DNA of 64,000 nucleotides from an uncultured Oscillospiraceae bacterium (GTDB lineage: Bacteria > Bacillota > Clostridia > Oscillospirales > Oscillospiraceae). This document shows, in pieces, positions 49,916 through 58,084 of this stretch. The stretch lies in NCBI GenBank assembly GCA_949841355.1, contig CATKZP010000004.1, forward strand, positions 115,770 through 179,769, given 5' to 3'. Position 1 is the first letter of the stretch; every line of letters begins with the position of its first letter. The notes beneath the pieces were generated by a model. The model had not been told where the DNA came from, did not search any database, and saw only the letters and a program-made list of their open reading frames with translations. The translations under genes were made by a program, and so were the position numbers.

Positions 49916-50617
49916 ATGCCGCAAGAAGTAGTACGCCCGCGCAAGGCCGTGCCCGCCTATGAGGGCACGCTGCGCAGCCATATGATTATGATTCCCACCT
50001 GTATCTCCGAGTGCTCCGGCATCCGGGTGTTCGGGCGGCGGATCAAGTCCCTGGCCTTTACCACCGACGTGGCCATCATCCGCAACATCAACGCCGACGC
50101 CATCATCGCCGTCTACCCCTTCACCCCCCAGCCCGCCATCCACCGGGCGGTGATGCAGGCGGCGGACATGCCCGTGTTCACGGGGGTGGGGGGCGGCGTC
50201 ACCCGGGGGATGCGGGTGGTGAACCTGGCCAACGACGCCGAGCACGAGGGCGCCTTCGGCGTGGTGGTCAACGCCCCCACCAGTAACGAGGTGGTGCGCC
50301 TGCTCAAGCAGATGCTGGACATTCCGGTGGTGGTCACGGTGGTGTCGGACAAGACCGACGTGGCCGCCCGGATCGAGGCCGGGGCGGACATACTCAATGT
50401 GTCCGGCGCGGGCAAGACCCCGGCCATCGTCCGCTCCATCCGGGAGCGGTTCCCCGACGTGCCCATCATCGCCACCGGCGGGCCCACCGACGAGACGATT
50501 TTGGAGACCATCCACGCCGGGGCCAACGCCATTACATACACGCCGCCCAGCAACGGCGAGCTGTTCGCCCAGTCCATGGCCCGGTACCGCCGGGAGCTGG
50601 ACGGAGGAGAGGAATAA
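49916..50617 (+). CDS. TIM-barrel protein, unknown function
   Basis: 233 residues, ATG after AAAGGAG. Repeating beta/alpha units with a phosphate-binding type end (GADILNVSGAGKTPAIV, VPIIATGGPTDETI, AGANAITYTPPS), as in aldolase- or thiazole-synthase-like barrels. No conserved Lys or metal site lets me fix a reaction. It shares the strand with the preceding gene (27-bp gap), so cotranscription is likely. Confidence 0.7.
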   Translation: MPQEVVRPRKAVPAYEGTLRSHMIMIPTCISECSGIRVFGRRIKSLAFTTDVAIIRNINADAIIAVYPFTPQPAIHRAVMQAADMPVFTGVGGGVTRGMRVVNLANDAEHEGAFGVVVNAPTSNEVVRLLKQMLDIPVVVTVVSDKTDVAARIEAGADILNVSGAGKTPAIVRSIRERFPDVPIIATGGPTDETILETIHAGANAITYTPPSNGELFAQSMARYRRELDGGEE

Positions 50618-50619
50618 AA

Positions 50620-50653
50620 AAAGCCCGGCCCCAAGCAAATGGGGCCGGGCTTT
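50620..50653. terminator. Bidirectional terminator between convergent genes
   Basis: AAAGCCCGGCCCCA (50620-50633) pairs with TGGGGCCGGGCTTT (50640-50653); A and T tracts on both sides. Confidence 0.9.
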
Positions 50654-50663
50654 GTCCTGCCGG

Positions 50664-52088
50664 TCAGACGATCAGGAAGAACTTGACGAGGAACAGCGCG
50701 GAGATGACATAGGTGAGCACGGACACGTCCTTGGCCTTGCCGGAGAACACCTTGATAATGGTGTAGGAGATGAGGCCGATGCCGATGGCGTGGCCGATGG
50801 AGCTGGAGATGGGCATGGCAATGAGCATCAGCGCCACGGGGACCATCTGGTCCAGATCGTCGAAGTTCACGTTCTTCAGGCCCTGGAGCATCAGCACGCC
50901 CACGTAGATCAGGGCGGCGGAGGTGGCGGCGGCGGGGATGATGGCGGCGATGGGGGAGAGGAAGGTGCACGCCAGGAACAGCACGCCGCAGGTCAGGGCG
51001 GTCAGGCCGGTGCGCCCGCCGGCCTCCACGCCGGAGGCGGACTCCACAAAGGTGGTGACGGTGGAGGTGCCGGTGCAGGCGCCGGTTACGGTGCCGATGG
51101 CGTCGGCCAGCAGGGCTTCCTTCATGTTGGGCATATTGCCGTTTTTGTCCACCATGCCGGCCCGGGAGGCGGTGCCCACCAGAGTGCCGATGGTGTCAAA
51201 CATGTCGATCATGCAGAAGGTGATGACCAGGGTGACTACGGTGAAAGCGCCGATGTCCAGGAAGCCCTGGAAGTTGAACTTGAACAGGGTGGTGGCGGCC
51301 ATATCACCGAAGGGAGGCAGCCAGTTGGCGGTGGCCAAGGCGGCGAAGGGGTTGGCGGACAGGAAGAGGAACGAGCCCGCCCAGTAGATGACGGAGGCGG
51401 CCAGCATCCCGATGAGCACCGCGCCCTTGACGCCCTTTTTGGCCAGCAGCACGATGACGAACAGGCCGATGAACATGGTGACGACCTGGAGCACCATCTG
51501 GCTGTAGCCTGTGCCCATGGCGTCGCTGGCGGCGGTGGCGGTGAGCGCGCCGAAGAAGTCCCGCATGACGAAGAAGGGGCCGCCCTTGTCGGAGTACACG
51601 CCCGCGTTGGAGCCCAGGCCAATGTTCATCAGCATCAGGCCGATGGCGGGGGCGATGCCCAGGCGCACGCCCAGGGGGATGGCGTCCACGATCTTCTCGC
51701 GGATGTTGAGCACGGACAGGACGATGAACACCAGACCCTCGATGAGGATGATGACCAGCGCGGCCTGGAAGGAGGCCACGTAGCCCATGCCGGTAATGAC
51801 CGCGATATTGGACACCACGATGGCGAAGAAGCTGTTCAGGCCCATGCCGGGGGCCAGGCAGAAGGGCTTGTTGGCCAGGAAGGCCATGGCGAACATGGCG
51901 ATGGCGGAGGCGATGCAGGTGGCCAGGAACACGCCGTTCCAGAGGTCCTGCCCCTCCGCGCCGAAGTCGGTGAGCAGGTTGGGGTTCAGGGCGATGATGT
52001 AGGCCATCGTCATGAATGTGGTCAGGCCGGCCACGATCTCGGTGCGCACCGTGGTGCCGTTTTCCTTGAGCTTAAAAATTTTCTCCAT
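50664..52088 (-). CDS. NCS2/AzgA-type purine permease
   Basis: 474 residues from the ATG complementary to 52086-52088 (GAGAGGGAG upstream; the longer frame runs through the riboswitch). 12-14 membrane helices with family motifs LTTFMTMAYIIALNP, APGMGLNSFFA, GTSTVTTFVESASGVEAGGR and the C-terminal half PIAAIIPAAATSAALIYVG. AzgA-like carriers import adenine, guanine or hypoxanthine with a cation. Expression is under a purine riboswitch in its leader. The divergent gene encodes a phosphoribosyltransferase that would convert imported base to nucleotide. Confidence 0.93.
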   Translation of the reverse strand: MEKIFKLKENGTTVRTEIVAGLTTFMTMAYIIALNPNLLTDFGAEGQDLWNGVFLATCIASAIAMFAMAFLANKPFCLAPGMGLNSFFAIVVSNIAVITGMGYVASFQAALVIILIEGLVFIVLSVLNIREKIVDAIPLGVRLGIAPAIGLMLMNIGLGSNAGVYSDKGGPFFVMRDFFGALTATAASDAMGTGYSQMVLQVVTMFIGLFVIVLLAKKGVKGAVLIGMLAASVIYWAGSFLFLSANPFAALATANWLPPFGDMAATTLFKFNFQGFLDIGAFTVVTLVITFCMIDMFDTIGTLVGTASRAGMVDKNGNMPNMKEALLADAIGTVTGACTGTSTVTTFVESASGVEAGGRTGLTALTCGVLFLACTFLSPIAAIIPAAATSAALIYVGVLMLQGLKNVNFDDLDQMVPVALMLIAMPISSSIGHAIGIGLISYTIIKVFSGKAKDVSVLTYVISALFLVKFFLIV

Positions 52089-52133
52089 AAAAAACTCCCT
52101 CTCCAGAATTTCCTTCGGGACAACCGGAGCGGG

Positions 52134-52173
52134 AAAAACAAAATCAGCCCGGGAACGACGCGGCATTCCGGAC
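52134..52173 (-). terminator. Riboswitch-controlled terminator ahead of the purine permease
   Basis: On the minus strand GUCCGGAA (complement of 52166-52173) pairs with UUCCCGGGC (complement of 52147-52155) with one bulged C, followed by UGAUUUUGUUUUU. Placed directly after the aptamer, it is the expression platform for ligand-dependent shut-off. Confidence 0.75.
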
Positions 52174-52183
52174 CTGTTCTGTT

Positions 52184-52248
52184 TTCGGTAGCTGCCTGAA
52201 TCGGTCAGGCCGTAGAAACTCGGGCCCATCCCGCCCGATTATACCGAA
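52184..52248 (-). promoter_or_regulatory. Purine riboswitch aptamer (guanine/hypoxanthine type, variant J3/1)
   Basis: Reading the minus strand: P1 UUCGGU/ACCGAA, J1/2 AUAAUC, P2 GGGC/GCCC with loop GGGAUGG, J2/3 GUUUCUAC, P3 GCCUG/CAGGC with loop ACCGAUU, then J3/1 AGCU. Lengths and order equal the xpt-type purine aptamer, including 7-nt loops able to make the loop-loop G-C pairs. The base at position 74 is C, which selects guanine-like ligands. J3/1 normally reads GACU; here it is AGCU. Confidence 0.85.
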
Positions 52249-52334
52249 GGATATCAAGTTGACAGTATGAGTGTACCATATTCTCTGCCAAAATTCTACA
52301 GTTTTTTTTTGTTTCGCCAAAACTTCATTACATT

Positions 52335-52363
52335 TTGACAAGCGCGGACAGGGATAGTATAAT
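52335..52363 (+). promoter_or_regulatory. Consensus sigma-A promoter of the phosphoribosyltransferase gene
   Basis: TTGACA (52335-52340), 17 bp, TATAAT (52358-52363): both hexamers perfect. Confidence 0.9.
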
Positions 52364-52399
52364 ATGGGTGATATAAATTACAACTGGAGATGAGTGGTT

Positions 52400-52954
52400 A
52401 TGACCTATGAAATGCAGGTGGCGGGCCTCACGCGCCGGCTTCCTCTGTGCCCCATCAGCGACAAGCTGATGATCGGGGCCTTTGTGATTTTCGGAGACGT
52501 GGAGCTTACCTGCGCCTGCGCCCGGGATCTGCTGAAGATCGCCCCCGCCTTCGACTACATGGTGGCCCCGGAGGCCAAGGCCATCCCCCTGGTCCACGAG
52601 ATGGCCCGGCAGAGCGGCCGCAACGAGTACTTCCTGGTGCGCAAGGCCCCTAAGCTGTATATGGACGGGGTGTTTGAGGCGGTGGACCGCTCCATTACCA
52701 CCGCCGGGGAGCAGAAGCTCTACATGGACGGGGCGGACGCGAAGAAGATGCGGGGCAAGCGCATCCTCATTTTGGACGACGTGATTTCCACCGGCGGCTC
52801 TCTGGCGGCGGTGGAGAGCCTGGTGGACCAGGCGGGGGGCCAGGTGGCGGGCCGGATGGCCATCCTGGCCGAGGGGGACGCCGCGGGCCGGGACGACATC
52901 CTCTTCCTGGAAAAGCTGCCCCTGTTCGACCACGAGGGAAGGCCCCTCGCATAA
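52400..52954 (+). CDS. Purine phosphoribosyltransferase-like protein
   Basis: 184 residues from ATG 52400 (GGAGATGAG upstream). Type I PRTase fold with PRPP loop RILILDDVISTGGSLAA (~118-134) and YMVAPEAKAIPLVHEMARQS (~50-70), closest in layout to adenine phosphoribosyltransferases. Expected reaction: purine base + PRPP to nucleotide + PPi. It has its own strong promoter and faces away from a purine permease under a purine riboswitch, so the two form a salvage unit. Confidence 0.85.
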   Translation: MTYEMQVAGLTRRLPLCPISDKLMIGAFVIFGDVELTCACARDLLKIAPAFDYMVAPEAKAIPLVHEMARQSGRNEYFLVRKAPKLYMDGVFEAVDRSITTAGEQKLYMDGADAKKMRGKRILILDDVISTGGSLAAVESLVDQAGGQVAGRMAILAEGDAAGRDDILFLEKLPLFDHEGRPLA

Positions 52955-52967
52955 CGGAGACGGAGAA

Positions 52968-52998
52968 AGCGCCGGGGCGTGCCCCGGCGCTTTTTTAG
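52968..52998 (+). terminator. Terminator after the phosphoribosyltransferase gene
   Basis: AAAGCGCCGGGGC-GT-GCCCCGGCGCTTT then TTT. Confidence 0.92.
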
Positions 52999-53100
52999 GC
53001 GTCCGGGGCGCGCTGTAGCCGTGCTGCGAAGCCTACGCGGCGGGCGGACGATCCGCCTCCTTGTCACGCTCGGATTGGCCGCGCGGCCAGGTCGCTTTCC

Positions 53101-53171
53101 CTCCGACTCAGGCAAAACCCGCCCCCGCTTTGCGGCGGCTGGGCTTTTGCCTTTGCTTTGGTCCAAGCTCC
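53101..53171. repeat. Intergenic hairpin repeat, copy 2
   Basis: CTCCGACTCA, stem GGCAAAA (53111-53117) with TTTTGCC (53145-53151), inner CCGC/GCGG pairs, then CTTTGCTTTGGTCCAAGCTC. Same flank design as copy 1 and the copies at 63642 and 63750. Confidence 0.6.
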
Positions 53172-53237
53172 CCTGCGCGGCTATCCTCGCGCTTCCCGTT
53201 CGCAACCTCTGGTTGATTCAAGTGGAAAACCGGGTCA

Positions 53238-53266
53238 TTGCGCGCCGGGGCCTGATGGGGTAAGAT
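53238..53266 (+). promoter_or_regulatory. Sigma-A promoter of the XRE-TPR gene
   Basis: TTGCGC (53238-53243), 17 bp, TAAGAT (53261-53266), 42 bp before the start codon. Confidence 0.6.
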
Positions 53267-53308
53267 AGAGACACGCTCGAGTGAATCATCTGACCGGAGG
53301 GACACGAT

Positions 53309-54331
53309 ATGGAATTGGGAAATCAGATCAAGGCGCTGCGCCTCCAGCGGGGCGTGACCCAGGAGGCGCTGGCCCAGCATTTGAACGTCAGCTCCCAGGC
53401 GGTGAGCAAGTGGGAGCGGGAGGCGGCGATGCCCGACGTGCAGCTGCTGCCCGCCATCTCCGCCTATTTCGGCGTCACCATCGACGCGCTGTTCGCCCTG
53501 TCCGACGACACCCGGATGGAGCGCATCCAGAACATGCTGTGGGACGAGCGGGTGCTGGACCCGGCGGTGGTGGAGGGGGACCGGGCGTTCCTGCTGGAAA
53601 AGGCCCGGCGGGAGCCGGACAACGGCCGGCCCCATGAGCTGCTGGCCGACCTGGAAAACCACCTGGCGGACGAGCACCGCGCCCGGGCGGCCCAGTACGC
53701 CCGCGAATCCCTGGCCCGGGACCCCAGGAGCAAGGACGCCCACGACGAGCTGGTCCACGCCATGGGCGGCAGGCTGGCCGACTGGTGCTATACCAACCAC
53801 CGGGAGCTGATCCGCTGGTACGAGGGTTTTTTGGAGAAGAACCCGGGCCACCGGGGCGGCTATCTGTACCTGCTGGACCAGCTCATCGACGACGGGCGGC
53901 TGGAAGAGGCCAAGGTGTGGCTTGCGCGGATGGAGCCGGTGGACGGCACCTTCCGCACGCCGCTGTACCGGGGGCTTATCGCCCAGGCCGCCGGCGACCG
54001 GGAGGGGGCTATGGCCGTCTGGGAGCAGATGTGCCGGGACTGGCCCGAGAACTGGATGGTGTGGTATACCATGGGGGACGCCATGGTCCGCACGGGGCGG
54101 TACGGCAGGGCGAAGGAGCACTACCGCCGGGCCTTCGAGCTTCAGCCCGCGCCCAAGTATGTGGACAGCCTGGAATCCATCGCCCAGGTGTGCGAGCTGG
54201 AGGGGGACGTCCCCGGGGCGGTGGCTGCGCTGGAGGAAGAGGCGGCGCTGCTGGCGGAGCAGTGGGACACCCGCACCGGCGAGACGGTGGACAAGGTGCG
54301 CCGGGAGATCAACCGGCTGAACTCGCTGTGA
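53309..54331 (+). CDS. XRE-type HTH regulator with TPR-like repeats
   Basis: 340 residues, ATG after GGAGGGACACGAT. HTH at residues 1-65 (IKALRLQRGVTQEALAQHLN, SSQAVSKWEREAAMPDV). The rest is helical with TPR-like pairs (RAAQYARESLARDPRSKDAH; REGAMAVWEQMCRDWPENW; GRAKEHYRRAFELQPAPKYV). The layout recalls Bacillota regulators in which a repeat domain binds a peptide or protein and controls DNA binding, but the HTH resembles small-molecule XRE proteins as well. No partner gene is evident; monocistronic between promoter and terminator. Confidence 0.85.
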   Translation: MELGNQIKALRLQRGVTQEALAQHLNVSSQAVSKWEREAAMPDVQLLPAISAYFGVTIDALFALSDDTRMERIQNMLWDERVLDPAVVEGDRAFLLEKARREPDNGRPHELLADLENHLADEHRARAAQYARESLARDPRSKDAHDELVHAMGGRLADWCYTNHRELIRWYEGFLEKNPGHRGGYLYLLDQLIDDGRLEEAKVWLARMEPVDGTFRTPLYRGLIAQAAGDREGAMAVWEQMCRDWPENWMVWYTMGDAMVRTGRYGRAKEHYRRAFELQPAPKYVDSLESIAQVCELEGDVPGAVAALEEEAALLAEQWDTRTGETVDKVRREINRLNSL

Positions 54332-54334
54332 CCA

Positions 54335-54368
54335 AAAGGCTGCGCGGGCATCGTCCGCGCGGCCTTTT
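54335..54368 (+). terminator. Terminator after the XRE-TPR gene
   Basis: AAAGGCTGCGCGG (54335-54347) pairs with CCGCGCGGCCTTT (54354-54366) with one G-T, followed by TTC. Confidence 0.85.
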
Positions 54369-54370
54369 TC

Positions 54371-54399
54371 TTGCCTTTTGGGCGCTGGTATGGTAGAAT
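54371..54399 (+). promoter_or_regulatory. Sigma-A promoter of the GNAT genes
   Basis: TTGCCT (54371-54376), 17 bp, TAGAAT (54394-54399). Confidence 0.6.
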
Positions 54400-54437
54400 A
54401 CTTCCATCTTAAAACGGGAAGGAGAGCGGATCACATC

Positions 54438-54482
54438 ATGAAAAACAACACCGCGCGCGGCTGGAGGGCCTGCGTCAGATAA
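54438..54482 (+). CDS. Possible 14-residue leader peptide
   Basis: ATG 54438 preceded by GGAAGGAGAGCGG encodes MKNNTARGWRACVR and stops. Its 3' half forms one arm of a hairpin, TGGAGGGC (54462-54469) with GCCCTCCA (54488-54495), just before the acetyltransferase gene. This is the layout of translational attenuators in front of resistance genes. Alternatively it is the scar of a deleted gene whose ribosome site survives. Confidence 0.35.
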   Translation: MKNNTARGWRACVR

Positions 54483-54519
54483 AACCCGCCCTCCAAATCA
54501 AGTTTTTGGAGGCTAACAG

Positions 54520-55011
54520 ATGGTCACAATCAAAGAAACGGCAAGGGAAGACATCAAAAATGTGCAGCGCCTTTGGGCGGATGGAGACGTCATGCGGTTT
54601 GTGGGATTTCCCGACGGGTTGCACGAAACAGACGAAGCAATGCAGCAGTGGCTTGAAGGGCTAAACGCTGCAAGACCGACTGAAAACCATTTTTCAATCT
54701 ATGAAAATGGGAAGTACTGCGGCGAAGCAGGATACGGATTGGACAGGGAACACGGCAGCGCATGGCTGGATATTAAACTATTTGGATATGCGCAAGGTCG
54801 CGGTATCGCGACACAAGCCATTTCGTATGCAATGGAAGAAGCGTTCAGAAACGGTGCAAGAACGGTGTGGGTAGACCCCGATCCGCGAAACGTCAAAGCA
54901 ATCGCGCTGTATGAAAGATTGGGTTTCAAGCAGAAGGATATGCCAGAACACGTAATCGTTTTGGGAGAAGATCCGACAATAAATATCTATTTTGAGTTTT
55001 GCAAAGAGTGA
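54520..55011 (+). CDS. GNAT-family N-acetyltransferase
   Basis: 163 residues, ATG after TTTTTGGAGG. Single GNAT domain of the RimJ/RimL type: acetyl-CoA loop FGYAQGRGIATQAISYAMEE (~88-107) and PRNVKAIALYERLGF (~127-141). Substrate unknown; could be a small amine, a ribosomal protein or a drug. Visibly A+T-richer in codon use than all neighbours (for example AAA, GAA and ATA codons), a sign of recent acquisition. A leader-peptide-like frame and hairpin lie upstream. Confidence 0.85.
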   Translation: MVTIKETAREDIKNVQRLWADGDVMRFVGFPDGLHETDEAMQQWLEGLNAARPTENHFSIYENGKYCGEAGYGLDREHGSAWLDIKLFGYAQGRGIATQAISYAMEEAFRNGARTVWVDPDPRNVKAIALYERLGFKQKDMPEHVIVLGEDPTINIYFEFCKE

Positions 55012-55067
55012 ACTGCTTCACTCAGGTCGATGAAACAAGACAATAAATCGATATTTGGAGGAAATTC

Positions 55068-56153
55068 ATGAACATGGAACTCAAGTACCAAAACATCGTC
55101 CTGCGGGACATGGAGGAGCGCGACATCGACGACGAGATCCGCTGGAACACCGTCCAGACCCAGTGGGCGCTGTGGGACGCCCCCTGGGAGATGGAGGAGG
55201 AGCTCAGCACCTTCGACCCGGAGGCCCACCGCAAAAAGGCGCTGGAGTGGATCGCCAAGCCCAAGCCGGACCACCGCCGCAGCCTGGAGATCGACACATG
55301 GGACGGCGTTCATCTGGGCGCGGTGAACTGCTACTGCATCGACGGGGACTGCAATTGGCTGGAGGCGGCCCCCGCCACGGAGGAGGAGCGCCAAAAAGCC
55401 CGCTGGGCGGTGGGGCTGGACATCTGCGACCCCGCCTACTGGAACGGCGGCTGGGGGGCCCAGGCGCTGGCGGCCTTTCTGCGCTGCCACCTGGACGGGG
55501 GGTACGCACAGCTCTACACCCAGACCTGGTCGGGGAATGTGCGCATGACCGCCCTGGCGGAAAAGCTGGGCTTCCGGGAGTGCCGCCGCAAGGCGGGCGT
55601 CCGGCAGGTGCGGGGTGGGACCTACGATGGGCTCACCTTCCGGCTGGACCGGGCGGCCTTTGAGGCATACTGCGCCCAACCGGGGGCGGCGGTGTGCATC
55701 CGCCCGGCGGAGGACCCGGAGGAAAAGGCGGCCGCCGCCGCGTCGGTGCTGGCGGACCTGCCCGACTGGTTCGGCCTGCCGGACAGCACGGCGCAGTACG
55801 TCCGGGTCAGCCGGGAGCTGCCCTTCTGGCTGGCGGTGGCGGACGGCAGGCCGGTGGGCTTTGCCGCGCTGAAGGAGACCGCCCCCAAAACCGCGGAAAT
55901 TTACGTCATGGGCGTCCGGCCGGGGCTGCACCGGGCCGGGGTGGGCCGGCGGCTGTTCCGGGCGCTGTACCGCTATGCCAAGGAGCGGGGGTACGCCTTC
56001 CTCCAGGTCAAGACCGTCCAGGAGGGGCGCTATCCCGAGTACGACCGCACCAACGCCTTTTACCGGGCGGTGGGCTTCACCGAGCTGGAGTGCTTCCCCA
56101 CCCTGTGGGACGAATGGAACCCCTGCCAGGTGCTGGTGATGGCGGTACAGTAA
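55068..56153 (+). CDS. Tandem GNAT acetyltransferase (two domains)
   Basis: 361 residues, ATG after TTTGGAGGAAATTC. N-terminal GNAT domain (~1-195) with PAYWNGGWGAQALAAFLRCH and RMTALAEKLGFRECRR; C-terminal GNAT domain (~210-361) with VMGVRPGLHRAGVGRRLFRA and RTNAFYRAVGFTELEC. Two-domain GNATs include several that modify antibiotics or polyamines. GC-rich body, but its ribosome-site region resembles that of the A+T-rich gene upstream, so the two may have arrived or been arranged together. Substrate not predictable. Confidence 0.82.
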   Translation: MNMELKYQNIVLRDMEERDIDDEIRWNTVQTQWALWDAPWEMEEELSTFDPEAHRKKALEWIAKPKPDHRRSLEIDTWDGVHLGAVNCYCIDGDCNWLEAAPATEEERQKARWAVGLDICDPAYWNGGWGAQALAAFLRCHLDGGYAQLYTQTWSGNVRMTALAEKLGFRECRRKAGVRQVRGGTYDGLTFRLDRAAFEAYCAQPGAAVCIRPAEDPEEKAAAAASVLADLPDWFGLPDSTAQYVRVSRELPFWLAVADGRPVGFAALKETAPKTAEIYVMGVRPGLHRAGVGRRLFRALYRYAKERGYAFLQVKTVQEGRYPEYDRTNAFYRAVGFTELECFPTLWDEWNPCQVLVMAVQ

Positions 56154-56507
56154 AGAAAACGGCCCTCTCTCCCGCCGCAGCGGCGGGGGAGGGGGCTCCC
56201 CGGCGGACTTTTGTGCACTGTGTCAAAAAATTAACGGAAATCTTTGTATAATCCGTCAAAAATCACAGCACCCCACGGAAAAACATTGATTACCTTGCGG
56301 AAATGTGGTAGATTGGAACAAGCAAAAGACCGCCTCCGGCGTCGCTTCACAGCCAGGGGGCGGATCGGTTATGGGCAAATTGAATATTACGAACCTTTGA
56401 GAGGAGCGTACAGGGTTGAGACAGTGGGAAGCCGCTGTTTTGCAGTGGTGCGCTCGTTTTCTTTTACGGCTGTGGAGCGCTCAAGATCGTGGAGGGAGGA
56501 ATCGCTT
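56154..56507. other. Leader and intergenic region before glpK
   Basis: 354 bp. A terminator hairpin for the GNAT gene (about 56162-56196), a lone TATAAT (56256-56261), a sigma-A promoter (56286-56314) and a ~190-nt glpK leader with inverted repeats (CCGCC near 56329 with GGCGG near 56358). The open frame extending glpK upstream has no ribosome site. Confidence 0.55.
56286..56314 (+). promoter_or_regulatory. Sigma-A promoter of the glycerol operon
   Basis: TTGATT (56286-56291), 17 bp, TAGATT (56309-56314). Confidence 0.6.
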
Positions 56508-58004
56508 ATGGCAAAATACGTCATGGCGCTGGACGCGGGCACCACCAGCAACCGCTGCATCCTGTTCAACGAGCAGGGCGAGATGTGCAGCGTGGCCCAG
56601 AAGGAGTTCACCCAGTTTTTCCCCAAGCCCGGCTGGGTGGAGCACGACGCGGAGGAGATCTGGTCCACCCAGCTGGAGGTGGCTCAGGAGGCGATGAAAA
56701 ACCTGAACGTCACCGCCGCGGACATCGCCGCCATCGGCATCACCAACCAGCGGGAGACCACCATCGTCTGGGATAAGCACACCGGCGAGCCCATCCACCG
56801 GGCCATCGTCTGGCAGTGCCGGCGCACCTCGGAGTACTGCGACTCCCTGAAGGCTAAGGGCCTGGTGGAGTCCGTCCGCAGCAAGACGGGGCTGGTCATC
56901 GACGCCTATTTCTCTGGCACCAAGCTGCGCTGGCTGCTGGAAAACGTCCCCGGCGCCCGGGAGCGGGCGGAAAAGGGCGAGCTGCTCTTCGGCACAGTGG
57001 AAACCTGGCTGATCTGGAAGCTGACCAAGGGCCGGGTCCACGTCACCGACTACTCCAACGCCGCGCGCACCATGCTCTTCAACATCAACACCCTGGAGTG
57101 GGACGAGGACATCCTCAAGGAGCTGGACATACCCCGCTCCATGCTGCCCCAGGCGCAGCCGTCCAGCTGCGTCTATGGCGAGGCCGACCCCCAGTTCTTC
57201 GGCGGGCCGGTGAAGATCGGCGGCGCGGCGGGGGACCAGCAGGCCGCCCTCTTCGGCCAGACCTGCTTCACCGCCGGCGAGGCCAAGAATACCTACGGCA
57301 CCGGCTGCTTTTTGCTGATGAACACCGGCGAGAAGCCCGTGTTCTCCCAGAACGGCCTGGTGACCACCATCGCCTGGGGGCTGGACGGCAAGGTCACCTA
57401 CGCCCTGGAGGGCTCGATCTTCGTGGCCGGGGCGTCCATCCAATGGCTGCGGGATGAGATGCGCATGATCGACAGCTCCCCCGACTCCGAGTACATGGCC
57501 CGCAAGGTGAAGGACACCAACGGCTGCTACGTGGTGCCCGCCTTCACCGGCCTGGGCGCGCCCCACTGGGACCAGTACGCCCGGGGGGCCATCGTGGGCA
57601 TCACCCGCGGGGTGAACAAGTACCACATCATCCGCGCCACCCTGGAGTCCATGGCCTATCAGGTGAACGACGTGCTCCAGGCCATGAAGGCGGACTCCGG
57701 CATCGCGCTGTCCGCCCTGAAGGTGGACGGAGGGGCCAGCGCCAACAACCTGCTGATGCAGATGCAGGCCGACATCAGCGGCGCGCCCGTCAACCGCCCC
57801 ATGTGCGTGGAGACCACCGCCATGGGCGCGGCCTATCTGGCCGGGCTGGCGGTGGGCTACTGGGCCGGCAAGGAGGATGTGCTCAAAAACTGGGCCATCG
57901 ACCGCACCTTTGAGCCAGCCATCACCGAGGCGGTGCGCGCGGAGCGCTGCAAGGGCTGGAGCCGCGCGGTGAAGCGCTCCTACGGCTGGGCCAAGGAGGA
58001 CTGA
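56508..58004 (+). CDS. glpK: Glycerol kinase
   Basis: 498 residues, the usual length; ATG after GGAGGGAGGA. Phosphorylates glycerol to sn-glycerol 3-phosphate with ATP. FGGY-family motifs: [14 protein letters not shown] (N-terminal nucleotide site), [18 protein letters not shown], the glycerol-binding region [11 protein letters not shown], and the C-terminal signature [18 protein letters not shown]. First gene of an operon with a flavoprotein glycerol-3-phosphate dehydrogenase set, giving a glycerol to dihydroxyacetone phosphate route. Cytosolic. Confidence 0.97.
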   Translation: MAKYVMALDAGTTSNRCILFNEQGEMCSVAQKEFTQFFPKPGWVEHDAEEIWSTQLEVAQEAMKNLNVTAADIAAIGITNQRETTIVWDKHTGEPIHRAIVWQCRRTSEYCDSLKAKGLVESVRSKTGLVIDAYFSGTKLRWLLENVPGARERAEKGELLFGTVETWLIWKLTKGRVHVTDYSNAARTMLFNINTLEWDEDILKELDIPRSMLPQAQPSSCVYGEADPQFFGGPVKIGGAAGDQQAALFGQTCFTAGEAKNTYGTGCFLLMNTGEKPVFSQNGLVTTIAWGLDGKVTYALEGSIFVAGASIQWLRDEMRMIDSSPDSEYMARKVKDTNGCYVVPAFTGLGAPHWDQYARGAIVGITRGVNKYHIIRATLESMAYQVNDVLQAMKADSGIALSALKVDGGASANNLLMQMQADISGAPVNRPMCVETTAMGAAYLAGLAVGYWAGKEDVLKNWAIDRTFEPAITEAVRAERCKGWSRAVKRSYGWAKED

Positions 58005-58084
58005 GGTCCGCCGCCGAAAAACCGTGTTCAACCGGAGCGTCCGGTTTTCCAAGAACAGAATCAATTGAGGAGGAGTGAACTTGC

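Larger units (their letters stand above)
52955..53308. other. Intergenic region with terminator, hairpin repeat and promoter
   Basis: 354 bp. A strong terminator (52968-52998), GC-rich repeat DNA including hairpin repeat copy 2 (53101-53171), and a promoter (53238-53266) for the next gene. No gene supported. Confidence 0.65.

Noticed and set aside
49916..50617. GlpP-type antiterminator for the glycerol operon
   Set aside because: The protein is a TIM barrel like GlpP, but the recognisable GlpP segments are absent and it lies 6 kb from glpK with other neighbours.
50397..52199. Open frame of ~600 codons on the plus strand over the permease
   Set aside because: Antisense to an unmistakable NCS2 permease; low-complexity Asp/Gly/His translation and overlap with the riboswitch.
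56244..56507. 88-residue N-terminal extension of glycerol kinase
   Set aside because: The frame is open but crosses the promoter, has no ribosome site and no similarity to kinases; the ATG at 56508 has a strong ribosome site and gives the standard length.
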